From assembly GCA_016288795.1 (NCBI GenBank), contig JAEELI010000017.1, forward strand, positions 21,856 through 85,855: a DNA stretch of 64,000 nucleotides, in the 5' to 3' direction. The position numbers and the translations under genes were made by a program. The DNA is from Caryophanales bacterium. GTDB taxonomy: Bacteria; Bacillota_I; Bacilli_A; RF39; UBA660. Every line of letters starts with the position of its first letter. Position 1 is the stretch's first letter. This document shows, one piece after another, positions 42,366 to 51,641 of this stretch. A model generated the notes under the pieces. It was not told where the DNA came from. It worked only from the letters and a program-made list of their open reading frames with translations, and ran no database searches.

Positions 42366-42728
42366 ATGGGAAATAATAACGATAAAATGATAGTTCGTAG
42401 AGATGGTTATAGAGTTGATGGTAAACTAATCGAGGATATTATTCAAATGCATTATGCAGTTGAAGATTGTTCAGTTATAGGTATTCCAACTTATGATAAT
42501 AAAGCATTTATTCCAACTGCAATAATCGTTTTAAAAGAAGAATATAGGCCATCAGAAATGCATATCTTAATAGAAATAAATAATCTATGTGATAGTTTTT
42601 TAGAACCGAAAGATATGCCTAAGAATTATTTGATTAGAAACGAAATACCAAGAGATGAATTAGGAAATATAGATATAAATAAAGTTTTAGGTTTAGATGA
42701 TCCTTACGTAAAAAAATTAACTATGTAA
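42366..42728 (+). CDS. Stand-alone C-terminal domain of an adenylate-forming enzyme
   Basis: The 120-residue protein reads like the small C-terminal domain of ANL enzymes (acyl-CoA synthetases and relatives): DGYRVDGKLIEDIIQ, then HYAVEDCSVIGIPTYDNKAFIPTAIIVL and a final helix-strand ending NEIPRDELGNIDINKVLG. The usual catalytic lysine would lie in that last block; here the text is GNIDINK. There is no room for the large N-terminal domain. It resembles the C-terminal domain of the full enzyme next door (SSYPGIKNCAVVGIKR...IPTAFIVL). It has its own promoter and ribosome binding site, so it is not simply a degraded gene end. Confidence 0.75.
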   Translation: MGNNNDKMIVRRDGYRVDGKLIEDIIQMHYAVEDCSVIGIPTYDNKAFIPTAIIVLKEEYRPSEMHILIEINNLCDSFLEPKDMPKNYLIRNEIPRDELGNIDINKVLGLDDPYVKKLTM

Positions 42729-42744
42729 AATTTCAGCATATTAA

Positions 42745-42773
42745 TTGACTTCATATAATTGATTAAGTATATT
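42745..42773 (+). promoter_or_regulatory. Promoter of the adenylate-forming enzyme gene
   Basis: TTGACT (42745-42750), 17-base spacer, TATATT (42768-42773). The promoter lies inside the longest open frame, which supports the shorter start at 42795. Confidence 0.75.
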
Positions 42774-42794
42774 AAAATAGGAAACGAGGAAAAA

Positions 42795-44666
42795 ATGGAA
42801 AATAACTTTGATGCTAAATACTACCCAAGAAATCTAAGTGAATTATTGTATAAAGATGTAGACGAAAAAATGATTACGCATATAAAACGTGCAAATGAGT
42901 TGTATGCGGATGGAATATCCCAAACACTATTTGATAAAAGAATAACTTATTACGAGCTTTTTTCTAAAATTGATGAGTATGCTAGAGCATTAAAAAAATA
43001 TGGAATTTCAAAAGGAGATTGTGTAACTTTATCGATGCCTAATACTCCAGAAACTATATATTATTATTATGCACTAAATGAAATTGGTGCAACAGCATAT
43101 CTTATAGATCCAAGAAGTTCATTTGATAATATGATTAAATGTATAGAGTATTCAAAATCAAAACTATTTATATGTGAAATGGGAACCTATTATGATAAAG
43201 TGGCAAAGAATATTGATAAATTGCCATTAGATAACGTAGTGGTCGTTTCACCAGTATTTTCCTTGCAACAAGATAAATCAAACTGTAGTTCAAAGGATTT
43301 AATGGCCGCCCGATTGTATTCCTTAAAAAAAGGTTATGAAGAATTAAAAATGTTGTTTAGGAATAATTCAAAAAAAATGTTTCAAGATGATTTTCTTAAG
43401 TATTCAAGTCAATTTGTTGGAAGTTATGAAGAAGAATACGATCCAGAAGTTCCCGCAATCATAGTAAACACAAGTGGAACAACCGGTGGGGAAGTTAAAG
43501 GTGCAATTCATAGTAATAGATCATACAATATCTATACTAATCAAATTCCACTAATTACCGAAGAACTTAAAAGAGGATATACCTATTATAGTTACGTACC
43601 ATATTTTTCTATGTATGGTTCGTGTGTAGGAATGCATACAGCTTTGACTCATGGCATAATAATTCACAACATACCAAAATTTAATGGCAAAAAATCAGTA
43701 TACGAAATAATAAATAATAAAGAGAATATTTTGGTTGGGGTTCCAAGTTTAATAGATAAGTTAACTGATATTTATGAAGAAGAAGATTTAGATGCTTCGC
43801 ATGTTAAACAATATGTTATTGGTGGAGATAATGTTGATCCTCAAAGATTAAGAGAAGAAAATGATATATTATTAAAAAGAGGAATGTCTAGTAAAATTAT
43901 CTTCGGATATGGTGCAACAGAAGTCATGCCAATAGCTACAACAAGTTTTGATGAAAGAAGTCATGTTGATGGAAGTTGTGGTATTCCATATCCAGGGGTT
44001 AGTATTAAAGTAATAAATCCGGACACTTTAGAAGAGGTTCAAGATAATGTTGAAGGAGAAATATATGTTCATACTCCTAACATGATGATTGGCTATTTAA
44101 ATAAAGAAGAAGAAACAAAAGCGTTGTTCAGAGAGTTTGAAGGGACTCGATATTTTAAAACAGGAGATAAAGGATATAAAACCGATGACGGTATTTTGTT
44201 CTTAACAGGAAGGTATAAAAGACTAATGAAACGCCCAGATGGACATCAAACTAGTCCAATACCTATAGAAAATGCTATATCATCTTATCCCGGAATTAAA
44301 AATTGTGCAGTAGTTGGAATTAAAAGAAATAATAAGCAAAATGGTGTTATACCAACCGCGTTTATTGTTCTAGACGAAGAATTGAATGGTGTAGATAAAA
44401 AACTATTAATTAAGAATATCGCTGAACATTCTTTGGTTAATCTAAGTGGTGAAAGAGAGCTGGCTTTAGCATATGTTTTTGTTAATAGTATTCCAATGAC
44501 TATTAATGGTAAAACAGATTTTGTTAAAATTTCTAATAGCACATTTGAAGAATTGAAGTATTATCTTTTGGATGACGCTGTAACTGAGGATTATTTTGGA
44601 GATATTGAAAATATAGAATTTATAAAATTTGATAAAGGATTATCAAAGTCTTTAAATAAAAAATAA
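42795..44666 (+). CDS. AMP-binding adenylate-forming enzyme (acyl-CoA synthetase-like)
   Basis: A 623-residue member of the ANL superfamily, which activates carboxylates as acyl-adenylates. Motifs: VNTSGTTGGEVKGA (A3 P-loop, about 222-235, with GGEVK replacing the usual GxPK), FGYGATEVMP (A5, about 374), YFKTGDKGY (A7, about 455), LTGRYKRLMKRPDGHQTSPIPIE (A8 hinge, in parts) and NGKTDFVK (A10) with the catalytic lysine near 585. The order and length suit a medium/long-chain acyl-CoA synthetase, but the substrate is unknown and no carrier-protein gene is adjacent. It lies between a detached C-domain and a histidine kinase. Confidence 0.85.
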   Translation: MENNFDAKYYPRNLSELLYKDVDEKMITHIKRANELYADGISQTLFDKRITYYELFSKIDEYARALKKYGISKGDCVTLSMPNTPETIYYYYALNEIGATAYLIDPRSSFDNMIKCIEYSKSKLFICEMGTYYDKVAKNIDKLPLDNVVVVSPVFSLQQDKSNCSSKDLMAARLYSLKKGYEELKMLFRNNSKKMFQDDFLKYSSQFVGSYEEEYDPEVPAIIVNTSGTTGGEVKGAIHSNRSYNIYTNQIPLITEELKRGYTYYSYVPYFSMYGSCVGMHTALTHGIIIHNIPKFNGKKSVYEIINNKENILVGVPSLIDKLTDIYEEEDLDASHVKQYVIGGDNVDPQRLREENDILLKRGMSSKIIFGYGATEVMPIATTSFDERSHVDGSCGIPYPGVSIKVINPDTLEEVQDNVEGEIYVHTPNMMIGYLNKEEETKALFREFEGTRYFKTGDKGYKTDDGILFLTGRYKRLMKRPDGHQTSPIPIENAISSYPGIKNCAVVGIKRNNKQNGVIPTAFIVLDEELNGVDKKLLIKNIAEHSLVNLSGERELALAYVFVNSIPMTINGKTDFVKISNSTFEELKYYLLDDAVTEDYFGDIENIEFIKFDKGLSKSLNKK

Positions 44667-44670
44667 ATTA

Positions 44671-44679
44671 TGTTATACT
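44671..44679 (+). promoter_or_regulatory. Extended -10 promoter of the hybrid kinase gene
   Basis: TGTTATACT, 27 bases before the start codon at 44707. No good -35. Confidence 0.5.
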
Positions 44680-44706
44680 AAGTATAGTAAAAATAGAGGT
44701 GTTCTT

Positions 44707-46524
44707 ATGTTAGGAAACGTTTCATTTACTTTACTTAGTTTTTTTTATATTGCATTATTAACAATCGTTTATTTTTCAAAAAAGAGAATTGAAAGTAAAG
44801 AAACAAAATTATATTCATATTTAATTATTACAACAATGATTGGTGTTTGTGTTTCTTTGGGAACATATTATTTTATGACCAATATGGAACGATTCCCAAT
44901 GCTTAATTTTATTTTTTCGAAAGCATATTTGGGCTTTATCTTAGTCTATTTATATTATATGACTTTATACGTAAGTTATATATCTTATGTTAAAAATGAA
45001 AAAAAGAAATTTTCGGATTATTTTATGTTTTGGTTAATAACATTTATATTTTTGTTTTTATTAATATTTGTTATTCTATTACCAATAGAGTATTCTGTTA
45101 ATGATAAAATAGTGTATTCATACGGAACATCTGTTTCTTTGGTGTTTACAATAACAAGATGTGTTGCTATCATTTGGATTTTTATGTTAATCTTCAAGAA
45201 GAAGAAAACTTCATGGAAAAAGATTATGCCGTTGATTGCATATATTGTTTTAGGTTCAATTATATCCATGATTCAAAGAAGTCATCCTGAGATGTTACTT
45301 TCTACTGCAATGATAGTTTTTGTAACAATTCTAATGTATTTTACCATTGAAAATCCTGATGTTAAGATGATTGAAGAGTTAAACTTAGCTAAAGATCAAG
45401 CCGATAGGGCAAACAAAGCCAAGACAGACTTCTTATCATCTATGAGCCATGAAATACGAACTCCACTTAATGCAATAGATGGTTTTAGTCAATTAATATT
45501 GGAAGAAAAAGATATTAAAGTAATTAAAGATGAAGCAAGAGATATAATGGCTGCATCTCAAAACTTACTTGAAATAGTTAATGGAATTTTAGACATATCT
45601 AAAATTGAGGCAGATAAATTAGAAATAGTTAATGCGCCTTATGAAACTGCCAAAGTATTTAATGATTTGGTAAAACTTACTAAAGCAAGAATTGGCGAAA
45701 AACCAATTGAATTAAAAGTAAATATTGCTAAAGATATACCAGAATATTTAAATGGTGATTATGTTAGATTAAATCAAATTATATTAAATCTTTTAACTAA
45801 CGCTGCTAAGTATACTAAGGAAGGTTCAATTGAATTTAACGTTAGTTGTGTTAAAAAGAATAATGTATGTCGTTTAATTGTTGGAGTAAAAGATACTGGA
45901 ATAGGTATCAAGAAAGAGAATGTTGATAAGTTATTCTCTAAATTTGAACGTTTTGACAAAGAAAAGAATATGACTATTGAAGGAACAGGCCTTGGTTTAG
46001 CTATAACTAAGAAATTAGTAGACTTAATGAATGGTAAAATAGTGGTTGATTCTGTATATGGAAAAGGCTCAACATTCACTGTAGCAATAGACCAAAAAAT
46101 AGTTAAAAATATTCCAGTTAAGGAGGCAAAAACTACAACTAAAGAAAAATTTGATATTAAAGGCAAGAGTATTCTAATAGTTGATGATAATCTAATTAAT
46201 TTAAAAGTGGCAGCAAGATTATTAGAGGGATATAAAGTTAAAACCGAGTGTGTTTCTAGTGGCTTTGATTGTCTTAAAAAGGTAGAAGAAGGAAACAACT
46301 ACGACTTAATATTAATGGATGATATGATGCCTAAGATGAGTGGAACTGAAACATTTAAAAAGTTAAAAGAAAAAGAAGGTTTTAATACTCCGGTTATAGC
46401 TTTAACTGCAAATGCAATTGCAGGTATGAAAGAGAACTATTTAAAGGCTGGATTTAATGATTATATTTCTAAACCAATAGATAAAAAAGAATTAGAAAGA
46501 GTATTGAAAACATATTTAAATTGA
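44707..46524 (+). CDS. Hybrid sensor histidine kinase/response regulator
   Basis: The 605-residue protein has six or seven N-terminal transmembrane helices (to about 212) with short loops, so it probably senses a membrane-related or hydrophobic signal. The kinase core follows, with the phosphoacceptor His 248 in SMSHEIRTPLN. The N box has LNQIILNLLTNAAKYT near 355, and the G boxes have VKDTGIGI and EGTGLGLAITKKL. A C-terminal receiver domain starts near 490 (ILIVDDNLINLKVA), with phosphoacceptor Asp 538 in LILMDDMMPKMSG and Lys in YISKPID. The next two genes supply an Hpt and a second receiver, giving a complete His-Asp-His-Asp relay. Confidence 0.93.
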   Translation: MLGNVSFTLLSFFYIALLTIVYFSKKRIESKETKLYSYLIITTMIGVCVSLGTYYFMTNMERFPMLNFIFSKAYLGFILVYLYYMTLYVSYISYVKNEKKKFSDYFMFWLITFIFLFLLIFVILLPIEYSVNDKIVYSYGTSVSLVFTITRCVAIIWIFMLIFKKKKTSWKKIMPLIAYIVLGSIISMIQRSHPEMLLSTAMIVFVTILMYFTIENPDVKMIEELNLAKDQADRANKAKTDFLSSMSHEIRTPLNAIDGFSQLILEEKDIKVIKDEARDIMAASQNLLEIVNGILDISKIEADKLEIVNAPYETAKVFNDLVKLTKARIGEKPIELKVNIAKDIPEYLNGDYVRLNQIILNLLTNAAKYTKEGSIEFNVSCVKKNNVCRLIVGVKDTGIGIKKENVDKLFSKFERFDKEKNMTIEGTGLGLAITKKLVDLMNGKIVVDSVYGKGSTFTVAIDQKIVKNIPVKEAKTTTKEKFDIKGKSILIVDDNLINLKVAARLLEGYKVKTECVSSGFDCLKKVEEGNNYDLILMDDMMPKMSGTETFKKLKEKEGFNTPVIALTANAIAGMKENYLKAGFNDYISKPIDKKELERVLKTYLN

Positions 46525-46549
46525 AATATTAAATAATTATTGATATAAT
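46521..46549 (+). promoter_or_regulatory. Promoter of the Hpt-REC genes
   Basis: TTGAAA (46521-46526), 17-base spacer, TATAAT (46544-46549) with TGA before it (extended -10). It overlaps the kinase stop codon. Confidence 0.75.
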
Positions 46550-46573
46550 TACATATAGTAAAGGGAGTGTTTT

Positions 46574-46930
46574 ATGAGAGATGTAAGTATTTTAACTGAT
46601 AATAAAGTTGATTTAGAAAAAGCTTTAGAATTATTGGGAGATTTATCATTTTATGATGAAACTTTAGAATCTTTCTTAGAAGAAAATAAAACAAGAGTTG
46701 AAAACATAAAGAAGTATAAAGATGATCAAAATATGGAAGATTATGCAATTTTAGTTCATGCTCTAAAAAGTGATTCTAAATACTTAGGTTTTATGGAATT
46801 AGCAGATATTGCTTATGAACATGAAATGGCTAGTAAAGCAAATAATGTAGATGAAGTTAATTCTAAGTTTGATAAATTAATGAAGACAATAGATAAATAT
46901 ACAGAATTAGCTAAAAAATATTTAGGATAG
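46574..46930 (+). CDS. Histidine phosphotransfer (Hpt) protein
   Basis: A 118-residue all-helical protein with the Hpt motif VHALKSDSKYLGF, where His 62 is the expected phosphoryl carrier. The flanking helices (about 33-50 and 80-115) would make up the four-helix bundle. It should carry phosphate from the receiver of the hybrid kinase upstream to the single-domain response regulator downstream. It has its own near-consensus promoter and lies 8 bases before the next gene. Confidence 0.9.
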   Translation: MRDVSILTDNKVDLEKALELLGDLSFYDETLESFLEENKTRVENIKKYKDDQNMEDYAILVHALKSDSKYLGFMELADIAYEHEMASKANNVDEVNSKFDKLMKTIDKYTELAKKYLG

Positions 46931-46938
46931 GAGAGTAT

Positions 46939-47325
46939 ATGAAGAAGAAGATTTTAGTAGCGGATGACTCTAAAATAATAGGTAGTATCGTTGATAGAGC
47001 ATTTAGAGATGAATATGAAATTTTATTAGCATACAATGGTAGAGAAGCCATAGATATTATTAAGAATAATATAGATGATTCAATAATGGGTTTATTTTTA
47101 GATTTGAATATGCCTGAAGTAGATGGCTTCGCTGTCTTAGATTATTTTAAAGAAAATAATCTATTCAAAAGAATTCCAGTATGTATTATTACTGGTGATG
47201 TTCAAAAAGAAAGAATTGATAGAGCATTTAATTATGATATAGTAGATGTTCTAGCTAAACCATTTACATTTGAAAATGTTCGTGGTGCAGTAGAAAAAAT
47301 AATTAGTCTTAGTTCTTTAAATTAA
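46939..47325 (+). CDS. Single-domain response regulator
   Basis: The 128 residues form one receiver domain: ILVADDSKIIG near the start (acidic pair), phosphoacceptor Asp 55 in GLFLDLNMPEVDG, the switch Thr in CIITGDVQ and the Lys in LAKPF. There is no output domain, so it must act through protein contacts, like CheY or Spo0F, or return phosphate as a sink. It is the last gene of the relay cluster, with a terminator overlapping its end. No DNA-binding output is encoded nearby. Confidence 0.92.
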   Translation: MKKKILVADDSKIIGSIVDRAFRDEYEILLAYNGREAIDIIKNNIDDSIMGLFLDLNMPEVDGFAVLDYFKENNLFKRIPVCIITGDVQKERIDRAFNYDIVDVLAKPFTFENVRGAVEKIISLSSLN

Positions 47326-47335
47326 GACTTTTTTT
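47305..47335 (+). terminator. Terminator of the phosphorelay operon
   Basis: AGTCTTA (47305-47311) with TAAGACT (47323-47329), 11-base loop, then six T's. Confidence 0.65.
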
Positions 47336-47344
47336 ATGGCATAA

Positions 47345-47372
47345 AAAAAAGCTATTAATAAATAGCTTTTTT
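47345..47372 (-). terminator. Terminator of recU-pbp1
   Basis: A 12-bp stem (47345-47356 with 47361-47372) with AATA loop. On the minus strand the T-run follows the stem. Confidence 0.75.
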
Positions 47373-49932
47373 AATTTGTTGGAATTGTTTGATTGTTTTC
47401 ATTGTTTTGATTTGGTGGAGTAATATTAGGACTATTATCCACAGTTTTTGCTGTAATTGTTAATCCAGCACTTCGATTGCCTTTAAATATTGAATATGCT
47501 GACTTAACAACCCAAGTGTAACTGCCACCTGAAGGAACAGTCCAAACAAAGGAATTATTATTAGTCCAGCCAATGTAACTTTCAGCCCCAGCACTATTTT
47601 TCAAATAGATTTCATAACCTAAAGTTCCAATGCTATCATTATTATATGACATTCTATCATTATAATATTTATTTGCATAATCTCCATAATATTTGTTAAA
47701 GTGTTCAGTTAAATAACTAGGATTAACTGCATTAGGGATTTTAATAGGATCCCACTTGAGTGTTACAGAAGGGCCAGTGAATGTAGCACTGCCATTAGTT
47801 GGACTGTCTAACGTGGAATACCTCTTTGAAACTTCGGTTGGCTCAGTTCCTCTAACAAATAATTCTTCTTTACACATTGATGAAGGTGTTCCACTACTAC
47901 ATAATTGAGCAGGGAATGTTTGCAATTCAACGCTGGCTCTAGTAACTGACTTTGGAACACTGAATTTACCATTTTTGGTATGGATACCTGATGCTAAGGC
48001 ATTCATAATTCTTCTTCTTGCTGTTCCACCAATGCTACTAGTCATATAGTGTTTATTTGCTGCAGCATCATTATATATTTGATCATATCCAACCCATAAA
48101 GCAATAGAGTAGCTTGGGGAATAACTAACAATCCAAGCATCCATAACAGCTCCATTAGGTAGTCCATGTTTTTTCTTAGTAGCTGAGTCCAAGTTAGTAG
48201 TTCCAGTTTTACCTGCTGTTTGAGTTCCACTTGAAGTTTTACCTCCATAAGCACCGATTAAAATACTAGTAATCATATAAGCAGTAGAATCTTCCATAAC
48301 TTGTTTTTTACTATAACTATTAGTATGTTCAACACCAGTAGCTGTATTTATAACTTTAGTATAAGCATAAGGCTTAATATAATAACCACCACGAGCAAAT
48401 GAAGCATAAGCAGCAGATAATTCTAATGGCGATACACCATTGAATCCTCCAATAGCAGCTGCTTCAAATAAGTCATCGCCATAATCAATACCAACACTAT
48501 GAACAAAGTTTTTAATAAGATCAATATCTTTTTTAGCTACAGCTTTAAATGCAAGTAATGCTGGAATATTTCTTGAATCTTCCAAAGCATAACGCATAGT
48601 TATTAATCCTTTATATCTATTATCATAGTTAGAAATACTATGACCATTAGAATAAGTGGTTTTTTCATCTAAGAACATTGCATATGTACTTTGACTTATA
48701 TTTTCTATATACATTGCGTAATCAAATATTGGCTTAGCAGTAGAACCAGGTTGATTATGTAAATCAGTAGCTCTATTTAAACCCATAGCTTTATAATTTC
48801 TTCCACCAGATAAAGCTGCTATAGAACCATCTTCAGTGCTTGTAACTGCAATTCCTTCTTGCATTAATTCATCACCAAATTCATAAACACCACCATTTTC
48901 AACATTCTCTAAGACTTTTTGAACATTAGGATCATAAGTAGTGTATATTTTTAATGATACTTTTCTTGGATTTAAATCTAAATCTTCATCAACTTCATTT
49001 ATAACATAATCGACAAATGCTTGATAGTTTTCAACTTCTAAATTAGTAGTTTCTTGAGTTTTTAACATACTAGATATATCTACTGCTAAAACTTCATTCA
49101 TTTGTTCTTCAGTAATATAACCATGTCTAACCATTAATTTTAAAACAACTTTTTGTCTGTTACGACATCCTTCTGGATTACGATATGGATTATATAATCT
49201 TGGGTTTTGGAACATTCCAACCATCATAGTTGCTTCGGCTAAGTTAATATCTTTAGCACTCTTACCAAAATAATATTGACTAGCTCTTTCTATTCCATAA
49301 GTTCCTGATGTATTGATACTTGCTGAGTTAGCAAACCATTGACTATTGAAATAGAATTCAATAATTTCTTCTTTAGTATAGTTAGCCTCTAACTTAAATA
49401 CAGCCATATATATATCTCTAAATTTACGAACTAAACTTTGAATTTTACTTTTTTCTAGTTCACCTTTTTGAGTATAAGTATTCTTAATAACTTGCATTGA
49501 TAGAGTAGATGCACCACCTGCTGCATCAGAACCTGCTAAGGTTTTAACTGTTGCTTTAACAAATCTAAATAGGTCTAAACCATTATGTTGAAAGAATCTT
49601 GAATCCTCAGTTGCTACTAAAGCATCTATTAAAACATTAGGTATTTCATTATAACTAATGACATCACTATCTTCAGCTCCAACTCTAGCAAATTCATTAC
49701 CGTATTTATCATAGAATATTGAAGGTTCTTCTTGATATAGTTCTCTCTTTTCAAAATCTGGTGATGTAATAACTATATATAAAGCAAATATTAGAAATAG
49801 GGTAATTAGAACAATTGCTATTCCCAGAATAACATTTAATACAGATTTCCATACTACCTTTTTCTCTTTAACTATATTATTTGAATTTTCTTTCTCCTTC
49901 TTTTTGTTGTTTAGCACTTTAAGCTTCTTCAT
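47371..49932 (-). CDS. ponA: Class A penicillin-binding protein 1 (transglycosylase-transpeptidase)
   Basis: A bifunctional peptidoglycan synthase of 853 residues. A basic cytoplasmic tail and one transmembrane helix (about 30-60) precede the GT51 glycosyltransferase domain: EDSRFFQHNGLD near 108, GASTLSMQVIKN and a conserved RKFRDI. The penicillin-binding transpeptidase has SxxK as STAKPIFD near 420, SRN in DSRNIPALL, and KTGT near 590. C-terminal to this are a fibronectin-III-like segment (about 730-830) and an Asn/Pro-rich tail. The ATG at 49932 follows GGAGG; the gene overlaps recU by 14 bases, the same recU-ponA order as B. subtilis. Confidence 0.95.
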   Translation of the reverse strand: MKKLKVLNNKKKEKENSNNIVKEKKVVWKSVLNVILGIAIVLITLFLIFALYIVITSPDFEKRELYQEEPSIFYDKYGNEFARVGAEDSDVISYNEIPNVLIDALVATEDSRFFQHNGLDLFRFVKATVKTLAGSDAAGGASTLSMQVIKNTYTQKGELEKSKIQSLVRKFRDIYMAVFKLEANYTKEEIIEFYFNSQWFANSASINTSGTYGIERASQYYFGKSAKDINLAEATMMVGMFQNPRLYNPYRNPEGCRNRQKVVLKLMVRHGYITEEQMNEVLAVDISSMLKTQETTNLEVENYQAFVDYVINEVDEDLDLNPRKVSLKIYTTYDPNVQKVLENVENGGVYEFGDELMQEGIAVTSTEDGSIAALSGGRNYKAMGLNRATDLHNQPGSTAKPIFDYAMYIENISQSTYAMFLDEKTTYSNGHSISNYDNRYKGLITMRYALEDSRNIPALLAFKAVAKKDIDLIKNFVHSVGIDYGDDLFEAAAIGGFNGVSPLELSAAYASFARGGYYIKPYAYTKVINTATGVEHTNSYSKKQVMEDSTAYMITSILIGAYGGKTSSGTQTAGKTGTTNLDSATKKKHGLPNGAVMDAWIVSYSPSYSIALWVGYDQIYNDAAANKHYMTSSIGGTARRRIMNALASGIHTKNGKFSVPKSVTRASVELQTFPAQLCSSGTPSSMCKEELFVRGTEPTEVSKRYSTLDSPTNGSATFTGPSVTLKWDPIKIPNAVNPSYLTEHFNKYYGDYANKYYNDRMSYNNDSIGTLGYEIYLKNSAGAESYIGWTNNNSFVWTVPSGGSYTWVVKSAYSIFKGNRSAGLTITAKTVDNSPNITPPNQNNENNQTIPTN

Positions 49933-50488
49933 TTGTAAAACCTCCAATTACATCAATATATTTTATATAATTTAATCCCTTATTATAATTATATTCCAAT
50001 TCATAAGCATTTTCTTTTATATAATCATAAGGAATACTTTTTCTTGTTTGACTATCAATAAATGATATTAAATCAGGCCCATTTAGTAAATAATAACACT
50101 CATTCATACTAATAATTAAAAATACAATCCCTTTATGGTTAATAATATTTCTAATATGTTTGATTTGGTGTTCGTGAATATTGGCTAAAGGAAAAGAAGT
50201 TCTAGACTCTGTTTTCTTAGCATCAAATTCAATATATTTACCTTTATAAACCCCATTATAATCCAGTGTCGATGGACTAGCAAAATATGCTCTAGTAATT
50301 ACTTCTTTGTTATTTTCATAACTGACTTTAACTATTCCAATTGGTGTAGGCTTTTTATAGATAATTGCTATATCTTTTTCTAGTAAGTATTCATTAGTTT
50401 CATTAATGATACTTTCTAGATCCATACCCCTATTAGCATAGTTAATTACTTTTTTATATTCTTGCTTTTTTCCATTTGGGTAATTCAC
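49919..50488 (-). CDS. recU: Holliday junction resolvase RecU
   Basis: RecU cuts Holliday junctions during recombination and chromosome segregation in Firmicutes. The 189-residue protein has NYANRGMDLESIINETNEYL near the start, the restriction-fold catalytic block STLDYNGVYKGKYIEFDAKKT (about 76-95, with Asp, Glu and Lys), and the HEHQIKHIR helix. The GTG at 50488 lies five bases after AGGTGA; the in-frame GTG at 50497 is part of that site. The coupling to PBP1 is a conserved Firmicute arrangement. An extended -10 (TGATATAAT) precedes it. Confidence 0.95.
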   Translation of the reverse strand: MNYPNGKKQEYKKVINYANRGMDLESIINETNEYLLEKDIAIIYKKPTPIGIVKVSYENNKEVITRAYFASPSTLDYNGVYKGKYIEFDAKKTESRTSFPLANIHEHQIKHIRNIINHKGIVFLIISMNECYYLLNGPDLISFIDSQTRKSIPYDYIKENAYELEYNYNKGLNYIKYIDVIGGFTNEEA

Positions 50489-50545
50489 ATATTTCACCTA
50501 TATAATTATATCAAATAATTATATATTAATAAACAAGTAGATAAT

Positions 50546-50575
50546 AAAAAAATGCTTATTTTGTAAAATAAGCAT
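50546..50575 (-). terminator. Terminator of the VanY-like gene
   Basis: A 10-bp stem (50552-50561 with 50566-50575) with TGTA loop. On the minus strand a T-run (50551-50546) follows. The stop codon lies in the stem. Confidence 0.7.
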
Positions 50576-51518
50576 AATATTCATCAAATGTTATATGATT
50601 TTGGTATATATAGGTTGCAGCATCAACCCCAACGTAACGATAATGCCATGATTCATAAGTATACCCAGTGATATTAACTTTATCTTCAGGATATCTTTCT
50701 ATAAACCCATATTTATGGGCATTATCCTTTAGCCATAAATAAGATTCACTATCTTGAAAAGTTTTTTGAGTTAAACCTTTTTCAAATATATCAAGAGAGT
50801 AACCAGTTTGATGTTCTGAATACCCAGGTCTTGCTGCAATTTGATCTGCATATTCTAATCCTTGAGATTTTTCATATTGATCATATACTTCTTTTTGATG
50901 AGCATAAGTTCTATAAGAAGAAGACACCATTAAGTAATATCCAGCTTCATGGGAAGCATTCCAGAGATTTAGAAATGCATCATAAGTATCCTTAGTAACT
51001 TGTTGACTTCCATAATCTCCCCAAGCATAAGTAGTAGGTATTTTTACTAAATCCTGAGGCTCATAAGTTTCATCTAAGTAATAGTATTTATTAACTAACA
51101 TAAGTTCTTTTTTACTAATATCAGTTTTTTTAGAATCTTCATAATATTCTTTATGTCTATTAGTATTAACTATTTCAACTATACTAGTTAAATCTTTACC
51201 ATCATGATCTTTATAATAGTCTAAATAGTCATATAATTTACTATAAATAAAATATTTTTCTTTTAATATATTAATATATATACTATCTTTTTTATTATTT
51301 AGAATAAACTCTATTTCTTTATTTTTATATTTACTTAATAGAGTTTTAGTATCTTTTTCACTATAACCTAAAGTTATTAACTTATATTCATTACTTTTTT
51401 CATATTGTTTTTGTTTAATTGTATTAACAGTCCAATTGATTCCAATGATGGCAATAATTAATCCAACTATTATAATTATTCCTAATTTAGATTGTTTTTT
51501 AAGTTTTAACTTTGTCAC
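50556..51518 (-). CDS. D-alanyl-D-alanine carboxypeptidase, VanY (M15B) family
   Basis: The 320-residue protein has an N-terminal anchor (about 14-32) and an extracellular zinc peptidase domain of the VanY type. It contains MVSSSYRTYAHQKEVYD near 205, the zinc-ligand block PGYSEHQTGYSLDIF near 240 (His and Asp), and WHYRYVG near 295 with the last histidine and catalytic neighbours. Such enzymes trim the terminal D-Ala from peptidoglycan stem peptides. It is not accompanied by VanHAX-type genes, so this is a housekeeping enzyme and not a resistance operon. The GTG start follows GGATGGTGA. Confidence 0.92.
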   Translation of the reverse strand: MTKLKLKKQSKLGIIIIVGLIIAIIGINWTVNTIKQKQYEKSNEYKLITLGYSEKDTKTLLSKYKNKEIEFILNNKKDSIYINILKEKYFIYSKLYDYLDYYKDHDGKDLTSIVEIVNTNRHKEYYEDSKKTDISKKELMLVNKYYYLDETYEPQDLVKIPTTYAWGDYGSQQVTKDTYDAFLNLWNASHEAGYYLMVSSSYRTYAHQKEVYDQYEKSQGLEYADQIAARPGYSEHQTGYSLDIFEKGLTQKTFQDSESYLWLKDNAHKYGFIERYPEDKVNITGYTYESWHYRYVGVDAATYIYQNHITFDEYYAYFTK

Positions 51519-51542
51519 TTAGTCACCATCCTATTTTTCTTC

Positions 51543-51571
51543 ATTTTACCTCTTCAGTGTAAAGTTTTCAA
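51543..51571 (-). promoter_or_regulatory. Promoter of the VanY-like gene
   Basis: Minus strand: TTGAAA (51571-51566), 17-base spacer, TAAAAT (51548-51543). Confidence 0.65.
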
Positions 51572-51578
51572 CACATTG

Positions 51579-51607
51579 TTGATAGAATAGTCCAATTACT
51601 CTATAAT
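51579..51607 (+). promoter_or_regulatory. Promoter of the second surface-protein gene
   Basis: TTGATA (51579-51584), 17-base spacer, TATAAT (51602-51607). The start codon is at 51642. Confidence 0.75.
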
Positions 51608-51641
51608 TTGGTTAGTAGAATAGTAATAATAGGAGATTATT

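Noticed and set aside
42759..42794. N-terminal extension of the AMP-binding enzyme
   Set aside because: The extension overlaps a TTGACT-17-TATATT promoter. ATG 42795 follows ACGAGGA.
50556..51518. Vancomycin-resistance cluster
   Set aside because: Only a VanY-type carboxypeptidase is present. There are no VanHAX, VanRS or related genes nearby.
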